Shown here piece by piece: positions 15,454-23,331 of a DNA stretch of 36,571 bases; the first letter of the stretch is position 1, and each line of letters begins with the position of its first letter. Origin of the DNA: Brevibacillus gelatini. GTDB taxonomy: Bacteria; Bacillota; Bacilli; Brevibacillales; Brevibacillaceae. The notes under the pieces were generated by a model, which worked only from the letters and a program-made list of their open reading frames with translations, ran no database searches and was not told where the DNA came from. The stretch is taken from positions 1 through 36,571 of the forward strand of contig NZ_RHHS01000073.1 in the NCBI RefSeq assembly GCF_003710935.1. Reading direction: 5' to 3'. A program made the translations under genes and the position numbers.

Positions 15454-15720
15454 GTGAAATCTATCTTTCGCCAATGGTTTTCTCGCAACAACAAGACCGA
15501 GGAAGGGCCCAGATACAAACAGCTGGATTCCGACCTCATCAAAGCCATCCGCTACGATCTGGAGGCCCAGCACCTGTACATCCAGTTTCACGACGGCCGC
15601 GAGTTTGTCTACTGCAAGGTCTCCCCTTACGCCTACAACGCCTTCCTGAATGCCGACTCGTTCACTGAGCATTTTCACTCGTTTATCAGCCAACGCTATT
15701 TGCACTACCAGGTCATGTAG
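15454..15720 (+). CDS. KTSC-domain protein
   Basis: The 88-residue protein carries a KTSC domain (about 22-85): LIKAIRYDLEAQHLYIQFHD, GREFVYCKVSPYAYNAFLNA and a C-terminal HFHSFISQRYLHYQV. KTSC proteins are small basic proteins, often linked to nucleic-acid processes or fused to lysyl-tRNA synthetase-like proteins, but no activity is established. The start is GTG 15454; AAGGAG lies 11 nt upstream. A terminator hairpin follows. Confidence 0.75.
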   Translation: MKSIFRQWFSRNNKTEEGPRYKQLDSDLIKAIRYDLEAQHLYIQFHDGREFVYCKVSPYAYNAFLNADSFTEHFHSFISQRYLHYQVM

Positions 15721-15746
15721 CCACCGTCCCGGACCGGACATGCCAA

Positions 15747-15780
15747 AGCCCTCCGGTATCATCCAGAGGGCTACTTTGTT
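15747..15780. terminator. Hairpin between convergent KTSC and ABC-transporter genes
   Basis: AGCCCTC (15747-15753) and GAGGGCT (15766-15772) pair around a 12-nt loop. A short T-rich tract follows on each strand, weaker on the minus strand, so it probably serves both transcripts. Confidence 0.5.
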
Positions 15781-16525
15781 ACTTCAGCGCACGCTGCAAA
15801 AAGGCTCGCGTCCGCTCGTATTTGGCATTTGTGAACAGCTCTTCCGGCGTTCCCGCCTCGACGAATTCTCCGTTATCCATAAACATGATCCGGTTCGCCA
15901 CTTCTCTGGCAAAGCCCATCTCATGCGTGACCACCATCATCGTCATATGCTCGGAGGCAAGCTGCTTGATGACCTGGAGCACTTCACCCGTCAGTTCGGG
16001 ATCGAGCGCAGACGTCGGTTCGTCGAACAGCAAAATGTCCGGTTTCATCATGAGCGCTCTGGCAATCGCCACACGCTGCTTTTGACCGCCTGACAGCTTG
16101 GCGGGATAGACATTCGCCTTGTCTGCCAGCCCGACCTTTTCCAGCAACTCTGCGCTACGCGAGCGAATGACGTTTTCTGCTTCTCTCTTGACCACCTGCG
16201 GGGCGATCTCCAGATTTTCGCGCACAGTCAGATGCGGAAACAGATTAAAGTGTTGAAACACCATCCCCATCTTCGCCGTGATTTGCTTGATCTGCTGGCT
16301 GGAGCTGTACACGCCGTCCTTCACCAGATAGTCATCTGCGACACGGATGCTCCCGCCATTTACCTGCTCCAGATAGACCAGGCTGCGCAGCATCGTGCTT
16401 TTTCCTGAACCGGACGGGCCGATCACTGCGACCACATCGTTCTTGTTGATCTCAAACGAGACATCCTTCAAGACTTCCAGCTCGCCAAACGATTTTTTCA
16501 GATTGCTTACTTGAATGATCGCCAT
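15779..16525 (-). CDS. Polar amino acid ABC transporter, ATP-binding protein
   Basis: The 248-residue protein has Walker [10 protein letters not shown], the Q-loop [12 protein letters not shown], the signature [15 protein letters not shown], Walker [16 protein letters not shown] and the switch His in VVTHEMGFA. This is the GlnQ/HisP class that energises polar amino acid uptake. ATG 16525 ([14 protein letters not shown]) is the usual family start; an upstream in-frame ATG at 16570 would lie inside the permease gene. Fourteen bases separate it from the permease stop. It is the last gene of the binding-protein/permease/ATPase operon. Confidence 0.9.
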   Translation of the reverse strand: MAIIQVSNLKKSFGELEVLKDVSFEINKNDVVAVIGPSGSGKSTMLRSLVYLEQVNGGSIRVADDYLVKDGVYSSSQQIKQITAKMGMVFQHFNLFPHLTVRENLEIAPQVVKREAENVIRSRSAELLEKVGLADKANVYPAKLSGGQKQRVAIARALMMKPDILLFDEPTSALDPELTGEVLQVIKQLASEHMTMMVVTHEMGFAREVANRIMFMDNGEFVEAGTPEELFTNAKYERTRAFLQRALK

Positions 16526-16539
16526 TTCTCGCCAGTCCT

Positions 16540-17199
16540 TTATTCGAATTTGAATCTTTTTTCCAGCCATTTAAAGAGCAGAGTCAACAAGAGAGTCATC
16601 AGCAAGTAGATGACGCCCGCGATAAAAAAGGGAACGATGGTAAAATCCCGGTTTACAGCCGTCTGCGCAAAATGCAGCAGCTCCGGCACAGCGACCGCAT
16701 AGAGCAAGGCTGTGTCCTTTACCAGCGTGATCGCTTCGTTGGAAACAGCTGGAAGTGCTACGCGAAACATTTGCGGCAGGATGATCTTCGTCGTTGTCTG
16801 CCATTTGCTGAAGCCGAGCACCTGTGCCGCTTCGTACTGGCCTTTGTCGATGGACAACAGCCCGCCCCGGAAAATTTCCGCAAAGTAAGCCGCGTAGTTC
16901 AGCACAAAGCCCACGCAGGCAGCGACAAAACGATCCATCACCAAATATTCGCCAATCACCGGCAACAACGGGAGTCCGAAGCAAATAAACAGCAGCTGCA
17001 AAAGCAGCGGTGTCCCGCGCATCACGTATACGTACGTGTGTGCCAGCCACGCCAGCGGCTTCACGCTGCTTCTCGCCATTAAAGTAATGAGAAAGCCCAA
17101 TGGGATTGACAGCACAATGGCGATCAAAAACAGCAGGATCGTCATCTGCGCTCCTTCCAGCATCGGCTTTGTAATCGAAAGAATGTAGTCTGCGCTCAT
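16540..17199 (-). CDS. Polar amino acid ABC transporter, permease
   Basis: The 219-residue membrane protein has five predicted transmembrane helices and the HisM/GlnP motifs [13 protein letters not shown] and the EAA loop ([22 protein letters not shown]). One permease gene implies a homodimer in the membrane. It lies between the binding-protein and ATPase genes. The substrate cannot be fixed; family-3 binding proteins of this type carry glutamine, cystine, arginine or related amino acids. Confidence 0.88.
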   Translation of the reverse strand: MSADYILSITKPMLEGAQMTILLFLIAIVLSIPLGFLITLMARSSVKPLAWLAHTYVYVMRGTPLLLQLLFICFGLPLLPVIGEYLVMDRFVAACVGFVLNYAAYFAEIFRGGLLSIDKGQYEAAQVLGFSKWQTTTKIILPQMFRVALPAVSNEAITLVKDTALLYAVAVPELLHFAQTAVNRDFTIVPFFIAGVIYLLMTLLLTLLFKWLEKRFKFE

Positions 17200-17223
17200 A
17201 TGTTCATGCTCCTGTTTGGATAA

Positions 17224-17310
17224 GGCAGGCTTTGGCTTTCCCGGCAGAGCCTGCCCTTGTTTTTTCGTCGTGACATAAGCGTGGCTTCGCCCATTTCCCT
17301 GGCGAAGCCA
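17224..17310 (-). repeat. Two strong hairpins between binding-protein and permease genes
   Basis: GGCAGGCT/AGCCTGCC (17224-17255) and the perfect 10-bp TGGCTTCGCC/GGCGAAGCCA (17282-17310) lie in the 124-bp intercistronic gap. On the minus strand neither is followed by a long T-run. Such structures often protect the upstream message from 3' decay, so that binding protein is made in excess; that role is inferred. Confidence 0.6.
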
Positions 17311-17323
17311 TCGTTTCCTTCCA

Positions 17324-18100
17324 TTATTTCAACACGCGATCCTCGCCAAACCATTTCTCCGAGATTTTCGCGGCGGTTCCATCCTGATTCAGAGCGTCCA
17401 GCGCCTTTTGCAGCTCGTTCAGCAGCGCTTCGTTGCCTTTTTTGACCCCTACGCCGTACTCTTCAGGCGCCAACGACTCGTCCAAAAATTTGAACGCTCC
17501 CGGCTCCTTGGTCATGTAGTAATCTGCGACTACCTGGTCGATCACCACGGCATCGATACGGCCGATTTTCAGGTCGGAAAGCGCCAGTACGTTGTCCGGG
17601 AACTCTGTAATCGATTTGACCTGGTTTTTCAGCTCGCTTGCATTCAGGGCATCAGCGGCCGAGGACAGCTTTTGCAGCCCGACAACCTTGCCAGTCAAGT
17701 CAGCGAGCTTCGTGATCTCGGAATTCGCCAGTGTGACCACGACCTGCGCGTTTTTCAGATACGGCTTCGTGAACAGCACTTTTTCCTTTCGCTCATCCGT
17801 GATGGTGTATCCGTTCCAGATCAGGTCGATCCGGCCGCTGTTCAATTCCGATTCTTTGGAACCCCAGTCGATTGGCTGAAACACAACCTGCTTGCCCATC
17901 TTTTCGCCGGCAGCGCGGGCGTAGTCGATGTCAAAGCCGACCAGCTCGTTCTTCTCATCCCGGAAACCCATCGGCGCAAACTTGTCGTCGATCCCGATCA
18001 CCAATTGATTGTCGTCAGCAACTGTTTTTTCGCTGGAGCAGCCAACCGCCAAGGAAAGGACAGCTCCGAAAAGCAATGACAACAAGGCAAATTTTTTCAT
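17324..18100 (-). CDS. Polar amino acid ABC transporter, substrate-binding lipoprotein
   Basis: The 258-residue protein has a lipoprotein signal peptide (MKKFALLSLLFGAVLSLAVG with Cys21) and a family-3 solute-binding domain: LVIGIDDKFAPMGFRDEKNE, GFDIDYARAAGEKMGK, IDLIWNGYTITDERKEKV and KISEKWFGED. It is anchored to the outer face of the membrane and delivers an amino acid to the adjacent permease. It is the first gene of the operon. No riboswitch or T-box is visible in 18101-18245, so the control signal is unknown. Confidence 0.88.
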   Translation of the reverse strand: MKKFALLSLLFGAVLSLAVGCSSEKTVADDNQLVIGIDDKFAPMGFRDEKNELVGFDIDYARAAGEKMGKQVVFQPIDWGSKESELNSGRIDLIWNGYTITDERKEKVLFTKPYLKNAQVVVTLANSEITKLADLTGKVVGLQKLSSAADALNASELKNQVKSITEFPDNVLALSDLKIGRIDAVVIDQVVADYYMTKEPGAFKFLDESLAPEEYGVGVKKGNEALLNELQKALDALNQDGTAAKISEKWFGEDRVLK

Positions 18101-18245
18101 GGTAATTCTCCCCCTGTTTCGCTACATCTCTATTTATTTCATTCTGATAAAGTGGTAATACGTTAACAAGTTATCATGATAGCACATCATGAAAAAAGAG
18201 TCGAGACTTTAGCAAAGAAAAGCAAACAGGAAAAGCATTCCGAAA

Positions 18246-18273
18246 CAAAAAAACGCCGGAAATCCCCAGCGTT
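18246..18273 (-). terminator. Intrinsic terminator of the azlCD operon
   Basis: On the minus strand AACGC(TGG)...(CCG)GCGTT forms a stem followed by TTTTTTTG. It separates azlD from the ABC-transporter operon downstream. The rest of 18101-18336 shows no gene. Confidence 0.7.
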
Positions 18274-18336
18274 GCGCCTGCTGGCGCGAGACAAGCTTCT
18301 GATTTCATCCAGATCCGGCTTCCCACTCTCCCCTTT

Positions 18337-18669
18337 TTACAAAAGCGGGAAAAGGTAGCGCAAGATCATGATCGAAACCATCCCGACGACAACCGTACCG
18401 AGCAAGCTGCGGGTGATGATCGCCACGAGAAACGTCGGAATCGCTGCCAACAACTCTACATTAGCCAGAAGCGACAGCTTTCCCTCCTGCAAAAACAGCT
18501 CCTGCCCGACCAGTGCCGCCATCACCGCAATCGGCACATAATGCAGCCAGCGAACTCCCCACTCGGGCAGCTCCATGCGCGACAACACCATCAAGGGCAG
18601 CACCCGCGGCAAAAACGTGACCAGCGCACTGCCTAAAATAATGAGAAAAACATCCCATCTCACTTCCAT
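18337..18669 (-). CDS. azlD: AzlD-family amino acid exporter subunit
   Basis: The 110-residue hydrophobic protein has about four transmembrane segments and the AzlD pattern (ALVTFLPRVLPLMVLSRMEL, PIAVMAALVGQELF, VAIITRSLLGTVVVGM). AzlD pairs with AzlC; the B. subtilis pair exports branched-chain amino acids and their analogues. Its start overlaps the azlC stop by 10 bp, so the two are translationally coupled. Confidence 0.85.
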   Translation of the reverse strand: MEVRWDVFLIILGSALVTFLPRVLPLMVLSRMELPEWGVRWLHYVPIAVMAALVGQELFLQEGKLSLLANVELLAAIPTFLVAIITRSLLGTVVVGMVSIMILRYLFPLL

Positions 18670-19394
18670 CTCTCGATCACCATCCCGATTGTCGATGCGC
18701 AGAGCGTAGCCACGATGACGCCAAGGTTGCCCGGATACAGAACCGACACCCCGACCGCGATGACGACTGCGCTGATTGCGACGACGATGTCCAGCCTGAT
18801 TTGCTTGCGGCTCAACATCGCCAGCACCAGCAAGCCGATAAACATCGCCGGCAGGGCAAAATCAAATCCTAGCTGCTCGGGATTGGCGATCCATTGTCCA
18901 AAATAGGCCCCCGCCAAATTGGCCGCAATCCAGTTGAGGTACGCCGTTAGGTTCAAGCCGTGCATCCATTTTTCGTCGATCTGCTTGCGCTTTGCCGCCT
19001 CGTTGATCGCCACCCCGAACGTCTCGTCCGTCAAAAGTGAGCCGACGAGCATGTTCCGAAACGCCGACAGATGACGGAAGTAGGGGGACAGAGCCGCGCT
19101 CAGCAAAATATGGCGCAAATTCACAAACAAAATCGTCATGATGATACCCGTCGCAGAGCTTCCGGCGGCAATCATCCCTGCCGCGATAAACTGCGCGGAA
19201 CCTGCGTAAAGCAAAATGCTCATCAAGGCAATTTCCATGATGCTAAGCCCAGCGGTCTTTTCCAGCACGCCTGCCGCAAACCCGATGCTTAAATAGCCAA
19301 GCAAGGTAGGAATACAATCCTTGATCCCCTGCAAAAAGCTCCCCTGTTCACCTGCGCTCGCCAATGCTTCCACTTGCACCTGTTCTCGCCCCAC
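18660..19394 (-). CDS. azlC: AzlC-family amino acid exporter subunit
   Basis: The 244-residue membrane protein has the AzlC features: GIKDCIPTLLGYLSIGFAAG, LLYAGSAQFIAAGMI, NLRHILLSAALSPY and LTDETFGVA. Start GTG 19394 is chosen because GAGGGAG lies 4-5 nt upstream and because the longer frame to 19511 would overlap the TrmB gene. It lies 22 bp after the TrmB regulator stop and overlaps azlD. The export substrate is probably branched-chain or related amino acids. Confidence 0.85.
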   Translation of the reverse strand: MGREQVQVEALASAGEQGSFLQGIKDCIPTLLGYLSIGFAAGVLEKTAGLSIMEIALMSILLYAGSAQFIAAGMIAAGSSATGIIMTILFVNLRHILLSAALSPYFRHLSAFRNMLVGSLLTDETFGVAINEAAKRKQIDEKWMHGLNLTAYLNWIAANLAGAYFGQWIANPEQLGFDFALPAMFIGLLVLAMLSRKQIRLDIVVAISAVVIAVGVSVLYPGNLGVIVATLCASTIGMVIERWK

Positions 19395-19416
19395 TGTTCT
19401 CCCTCTCCCTCTTCTT

Positions 19417-20241
19417 TCACTCCGGCTGGTTTGGGTTGAATCTTTTCCCTGTGACCACATGATAAAGGTCCGGCTTGTTGCGCCAGAGAGTCTCCACCTT
19501 ATCCGGTCCAAGCACCTTCGTCACTTCCGCAAACATAATATCGTGGCGAATGTACTCGACGGCGACCAGAACGAGTGCCGGGTCCTTCGTTTTAACCGCC
19601 CAGGAAACCGTGTTTGGCGCAAAATTGGCAATCAGCACTTCCTCCAGATCCCGCGCGACAATCGTGAGATGCCCGCCCATGCGCTCCTTGGCAACATCAG
19701 GCGCCATATAATCATGATGATACGTCGTCCCGATCCGCGTCTCTTGCGGGCCAAACAGAACGGAAAAGACGGCAATTCCTTCTTCCGTACGCTTTTCCAC
19801 TGCTTCCTGGACAAATGGCACCTGGGGCTCCCAGATCGACAGCCACACTTCCTTGCCAGCCTGCTCGATCATTTGCCTCATTTCCATGAGCACCCGCTCG
19901 TCGCCGCTGATTCGCCGAATGACGTCGATCTCTTGCTCTGACTCCAGCGCCGACAAGTTTTTCTCCAGGTAGTCGAAGGACGCTTCAAACTGTCCGCGCA
20001 ACCGGCGAACCAGCTCCCTGGCTGGCAGCGGCGCATACGTGACCGGCTCGGAAGGCACGATGTACACAGCCCCCTTGTCAACAAGCTTGCCGACGACCTC
20101 GTAAATCATCGAGCGCGGCACGCCGGAGCGCTTGCTGATTTCGTATCCTGTGATCGGAGAGTGCTTGAGCAGGCTGATGTATGCCTTGCACTCGTACTGG
20201 GAAAATCCAAGCTTTTGCAGTTCCTTGTAAATGTCTTCCAT
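19417..20241 (-). CDS. TrmB-family transcriptional regulator
   Basis: The 274-residue protein has an N-terminal winged HTH (about 1-75; KLGFSQYECKAYISLLKHSP, YEISKRSGVPRSMIYEVVGK) and a C-terminal TrmB regulatory domain with the WLSIWEPQVPF strand. TrmB proteins are best known from archaeal sugar control; this one heads an operon with azlCD, so an amino acid signal is more likely. GAAGGAG lies 5 nt before ATG 20241. An inverted repeat over the -10 region of its promoter suggests autoregulation. Confidence 0.8.
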   Translation of the reverse strand: MEDIYKELQKLGFSQYECKAYISLLKHSPITGYEISKRSGVPRSMIYEVVGKLVDKGAVYIVPSEPVTYAPLPARELVRRLRGQFEASFDYLEKNLSALESEQEIDVIRRISGDERVLMEMRQMIEQAGKEVWLSIWEPQVPFVQEAVEKRTEEGIAVFSVLFGPQETRIGTTYHHDYMAPDVAKERMGGHLTIVARDLEEVLIANFAPNTVSWAVKTKDPALVLVAVEYIRHDIMFAEVTKVLGPDKVETLWRNKPDLYHVVTGKRFNPNQPE

Positions 20242-20262
20242 GCCGACTCCTTCGATAGTAGT

Positions 20263-20305
20263 TAGTGTTATACTCACTATAAATTCAGAATCGTTTCTTT
20301 GTCAA
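20263..20305 (-). promoter_or_regulatory. Promoter and putative operator of the TrmB-azlCD operon
   Basis: On the minus strand TTGACA (20305-20300), an 18-nt spacer and TATAGT (20281-20276) form a near-consensus SigA promoter. The inverted repeat TAGTG-N7-CACTA (20263-20279) overlaps the -10 and start point, where bound TrmB-like protein would block transcription. Confidence 0.6.
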
Positions 20306-20327
20306 TGTGTTCCTTTCCGATCCAGTA

Positions 20328-20357
20328 AAAAAAGCCCTCCGTGTCGGGGGCTTTTGG
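20328..20357 (-). terminator. Intrinsic terminator of the 60-residue protein gene
   Basis: On the minus strand AAAAGCCCCC and GGAGGGCTTTTTTT pair across a short loop and end in a T-run. It isolates the small gene from the TrmB operon. Confidence 0.75.
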
Positions 20358-20370
20358 GACGGTAAACATC

Positions 20371-20553
20371 CTAGACAAGATCGCGCACTTTTATAAAAGA
20401 AACGTTCCTTACATTGACGACGACATCATCGTATTGCAGCCATCCATCTTTTTGGTTGGCGACCATTTGAATGATTTCTTCCGGTTCGGTCGTCTCGATT
20501 TTGACCATCTCGCCTCCCGAAAAGTGAAATTCGATCGTTTTGACCTCTCTCAT
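20371..20553 (-). CDS. Small conserved-looking hypothetical protein
   Basis: The 60-residue protein (MREVKTIEFHFSGGEMVKIE, VRNVSFIKVRDLV) is predicted to be beta-rich with one short helix. AGGAGGG lies 7 nt before the ATG and a terminator follows the stop, so it is a real monocistronic gene. I do not recognise the family. The pattern of a strand, a helix and the ending NV..V.FI.V.D resembles small single-domain beta proteins, but no function can be given. Confidence 0.65.
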   Translation of the reverse strand: MREVKTIEFHFSGGEMVKIETTEPEEIIQMVANQKDGWLQYDDVVVNVRNVSFIKVRDLV

Positions 20554-20764
20554 TTTGCATCCCTCCTGTTTTTCTAGTTATCGGATGGATGAAAAACTTT
20601 TGTTACGCACGAGCCAGCCATTTTGACGATTCGCGAAAAAGTCCTGGCACAACCCGCCTATGTTCCTATCGATCCACTTTTTTTTCGCTCGTTTTTCTCT
20701 ATCAAAACTACCAATTCTGAGCCGTTTACTTACTAATAAATTGGTCATTTTACCCTACCAAAAC

Positions 20765-20794
20765 TTGACAAACTTGCTTCAATTGGATTATATT
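20765..20794 (+). promoter_or_regulatory. SigA promoter for riboswitch A transcript
   Basis: TTGACA (20765-20770), an 18-nt spacer and TATATT (20789-20794) lie about 45 nt before the c-di-GMP aptamer. The preceding gap 20581-20764 is AT-rich and shows nothing else. Confidence 0.65.
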
Positions 20795-20837
20795 TTACAC
20801 AATTCGACACTTCTATACATATTTCGCAAACAGATGA

Positions 20838-20915
20838 AAAAGGCAAAGTCATCGAAAGGTGGCGACGCAAAACCACGGGTCTAAAGTCTTTTGACCATGA
20901 CGGCCGGGTTGCCAT
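20838..20915 (+). ncRNA. Class-I cyclic di-GMP riboswitch A (GEMM-I)
   Basis: P1 pairs GGCAA (20841-20845) with TTGCC (20909-20913). Inside are the diagnostic blocks CGAAAGGTGG (GAAA tetraloop), GACGCAAAACCACGGGTCTAA (core and receptor strand, read here in two parts) and ATGACGGCCGGGTTGCC. The 3' P1 strand can instead pair with a downstream segment (TTGCCATC with GATGGCGA), which gives a plausible switch. Compared with Vibrio Vc2 and other GEMM-I aptamers the core is well conserved. The c-di-GMP rather than cGAMP ligand is assumed from the class. Confidence 0.85.
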
Positions 20916-20953
20916 CCATCATAAACATAGTCATTGGATGATGGCGACTTTGT

Positions 20954-20982
20954 GCTGTTCCCGTATGTGGAATGGCTTTTTT
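20954..20982 (+). terminator. Candidate riboswitch A terminator
   Basis: GCTGTTCC (20954-20961) pairs with GGAATGGC (20969-20976), including two G-U pairs, and runs into TTTTTT. It lies after the alternative helix of riboswitch A and could be its expression platform. A purine-rich AGAGGAGAGGGGAGGAG stretch follows before the first gene. Confidence 0.5.
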
Positions 20983-21079
20983 AAATGCCCAAAGAGGAGA
21001 GGGGAGGAGTTCATATACCCATCAACAGTAGACTTGTACATCCCAAAACAATAGAGAGAGAAAAATGGAGTGGAGTATA

Positions 21080-21628
21080 ATGTACAAACTAGTTGATACA
21101 GCAGAGTCCTTGGCACTTTTCCACGAAATCAAGGAAAGTGTCTGGACCTCCATGGGTTTTGAAATGGAATACGCAAAAGACGGTTCCGATGTCTATCTCT
21201 TGATGTCCGATGGAGACGAGCCAGGGGGAACATTCGAATTCACGCCACACGAAAAATCTTCCGACTATCTGAGAAATTTGTTTCAGGACGTCTTGACAAG
21301 CGAAATGAAGGTCGTCGAAGTGGACAGCTTTGCTGTCTTGCCCAAGTTCCGCGGAAAACTCGGACGCTGGGGAATAGCTCTCATGATGGATTATGCTGAA
21401 AAACACGGTTATACGCATGCAGTCGGTTTGTCGGATCCGGCTTTTTTCCAGTTAATAAACAACAAGTACAATGTCAGAGCGACACAAGTGAAAGAAATCG
21501 TCTTCTACAAAGGGGCAAATGCCATTCCGACTGTCTTCCATCTGCAGGAAGCCTATCAGAATAAGCACAAGCCTGAATTTGCCTGGTATCAAGCGCTTTG
21601 CAAACAAATAAAAGTCGAGGTAGGTTGA
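21080..21628 (+). CDS. GNAT-fold protein resembling autoinducer-synthase/FeeM-type acyltransferases
   Basis: The 182-residue protein has a central GNAT-like stretch: [40 protein letters not shown] and an ending [20 protein letters not shown]. This order (substrate strand, RG(K)LGR-type pantetheine loop, helix, then strand) resembles LuxI/FeeM-like acyltransferases, but I do not claim AHL synthesis. ATG 21080 is used, with GGAG 9 nt upstream; ATG 21065 is an alternative. It is the first gene under riboswitch A, 5 bp before the MCP-like gene. An N-acyl product, perhaps a signal sensed by the next protein, is a guess. Confidence 0.5.
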   Translation: MYKLVDTAESLALFHEIKESVWTSMGFEMEYAKDGSDVYLLMSDGDEPGGTFEFTPHEKSSDYLRNLFQDVLTSEMKVVEVDSFAVLPKFRGKLGRWGIALMMDYAEKHGYTHAVGLSDPAFFQLINNKYNVRATQVKEIVFYKGANAIPTVFHLQEAYQNKHKPEFAWYQALCKQIKVEVG

Positions 21629-21633
21629 CTGAC

Positions 21634-23097
21634 ATGGAACTCTTACAAAGAAGAAATAACTGGGTCGTCTTTGTTTTTGCAAGCATTATCACCACCGTTC
21701 AGGTCTTGAACCTCATCATGGGGGTTCCGTTCTCCTTCGTTCTAACCGTGCTGGGAATTTTGTACGGGGTGCTCGCACCTTTTGCCTACCTGTCCAATCG
21801 GCCAGCCTTGCGGGACAAGATGGCTCCCTTCATGAAGTTTTTCAACTTCGCTGTCATCGGCATTTTCATGTTCGTCATCGTGGGGCTCGACCCTTGGCTG
21901 GTCAACATTATGACGATCATGTTCTACGTCGCGGTCATGGGCATTTATCAGGACAGACTGATTAACATCCTGACCCTGCTTGCAGCATTCGGAATTGTCT
22001 CCTACTATTTCCTGACGAACGGCGAAGCAATTTTCTACACATCCGATCCTGCTCATCTGTTGTACTACTTGCTGGCCTTCGGCTTCGTGTCAGCTGCGAG
22101 CATGCTGCACTCGATTTTCAACAACAAGCTGCAGCAGGAAAGCGAAGAGCAACAGCAGCAAGTGATCGCCTCCAAAGAATCGCTGCAACGCATTCTGGAC
22201 CAGATCAACGAATCGCTTCACACTGTCCAGGAATATCAGGAGAATTTGAACAAGGTCACAGATGGCGTGAATGTCCGCGCAGTTGAGACAGTTTCTGCCC
22301 TCCAGGAGATCATGAATTCGTTCTCCATTCAGACAGACAACACCAACGAACTGCGCCGCGAGATGGGCACAACCAACCATCAGGTAGAGGACATGACCCG
22401 CTCTGTGACAGAAATGCACGAATACGTGGAATCGACCAAAGAAGCGACCAATGAAAGCAGCAAGCGCATCAGCAACATCGGCAACGACTTCGAACGCTTC
22501 ATCAAGGACATTCAAGGCACAAACCAGCTCATTCAAGAGCTGAACAAGGAAACGGAATCGATCGAAAAGATCATCCAAACAATCTCGGATATTTCGGCAC
22601 AGACCAATCTCTTGGCGCTCAACGCAACTATCGAGGCTTCCCGGGCGGGCGAGCATGGCCGAGGCTTTGCCGTCGTAGCAGAAGAGGTGCGCAAGCTGGC
22701 CGAGTCTTCGAAGCTGTCCTCCGAATCAATCGCGACCCTGTTGCTGACGATTCGCCAAAAAATGAAGCTCGTCTCCGACATGATCTCCGAGTCCCAGCTG
22801 TCGTTTGAGAAAAACAGCGAAGGGATCATGGAGGTTCAGGAAATGTTTACAAACGTGGACAAATACATGCACAACTTCGCAGAGAAAACGAAAAATCTGC
22901 AAGAGTTTATCGTTCACGTCCACAGCATGATTCAGGAAGTAAACGCCAAAGTCGAAGTCAATGCAGAGATCACCGACAAAAACAAGGAAAGCCTGGAAGA
23001 AGTCCTCATGCTCGTCTCGGAGCAAAAAGAGGAAATCGTCAAAGTATCCGGCGGGTTCGAAAAGATCGAGCAACAAATCCGCAGCTTGAATACTTAA
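21634..23097 (+). CDS. Methyl-accepting chemotaxis-type protein with membrane-embedded sensor region
   Basis: The 487-residue protein has about six transmembrane helices in residues 10-165 with only short loops, no large outside domain and no clear HAMP. A long helical MCP signalling domain follows, whose hairpin tip is intact: [40 protein letters not shown] (read in two parts). It should therefore couple to CheA/CheW. Such 6TM sensors detect membrane-soluble or membrane-state signals. ATG 21634 has GAGGTAGG upstream; the frame from 21598 overlaps the GNAT gene and is rejected. Co-transcription with the GNAT gene under a c-di-GMP riboswitch links chemotaxis input to c-di-GMP. Confidence 0.8.
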   Translation: MELLQRRNNWVVFVFASIITTVQVLNLIMGVPFSFVLTVLGILYGVLAPFAYLSNRPALRDKMAPFMKFFNFAVIGIFMFVIVGLDPWLVNIMTIMFYVAVMGIYQDRLINILTLLAAFGIVSYYFLTNGEAIFYTSDPAHLLYYLLAFGFVSAASMLHSIFNNKLQQESEEQQQQVIASKESLQRILDQINESLHTVQEYQENLNKVTDGVNVRAVETVSALQEIMNSFSIQTDNTNELRREMGTTNHQVEDMTRSVTEMHEYVESTKEATNESSKRISNIGNDFERFIKDIQGTNQLIQELNKETESIEKIIQTISDISAQTNLLALNATIEASRAGEHGRGFAVVAEEVRKLAESSKLSSESIATLLLTIRQKMKLVSDMISESQLSFEKNSEGIMEVQEMFTNVDKYMHNFAEKTKNLQEFIVHVHSMIQEVNAKVEVNAEITDKNKESLEEVLMLVSEQKEEIVKVSGGFEKIEQQIRSLNT

Positions 23098-23122
23098 AAC
23101 AGGTCGACTAGATTTTTATCTA

Positions 23123-23153
23123 ACTGCCCTCTGTCTGTAGAGGGCAGTTTTTT
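23123..23153 (+). terminator. Intrinsic terminator after the MCP-like gene
   Basis: ACTGCCCTC and GAGGGCAGT form a perfect 9-bp stem with an 8-nt loop, followed by TTTTTT. It ends the riboswitch A transcript. Confidence 0.85.
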
Positions 23154-23234
23154 ATAGGCAACCCTCTCTTTCTTCCTGTTTTTTACAGAGGCGAAGCAAG
23201 TGCAAGATTATCTTCATAAATTTTATTTTTTGCA

Positions 23235-23263
23235 TGGCATGTCCCGCTCGTATGGCTTATAAT
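23235..23263 (+). promoter_or_regulatory. Candidate promoter for the diguanylate cyclase gene
   Basis: A perfect TATAAT (23258-23263) has a poor -35 (TGGCAT) 17 nt upstream. The cyclase therefore has its own transcript after the preceding terminator. Confidence 0.4.
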
Positions 23264-23331
23264 ACACATGTTATTTTTACTGTTCTCTTCTATACATGGA
23301 TCGATCCAACGCAAAGAGAGGCCTTAGCCAT

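Noticed and set aside
20660..20884. A 74-codon plus-strand frame
   Set aside because: It runs through the SigA promoter and into the riboswitch A aptamer, so it cannot be a coding gene as read.
21080..21628. Calling the GNAT-like gene an acyl-homoserine-lactone synthase
   Set aside because: Only the general fold order is similar; the invariant LuxI residues cannot be matched with confidence and AHL synthesis is not expected in this group.
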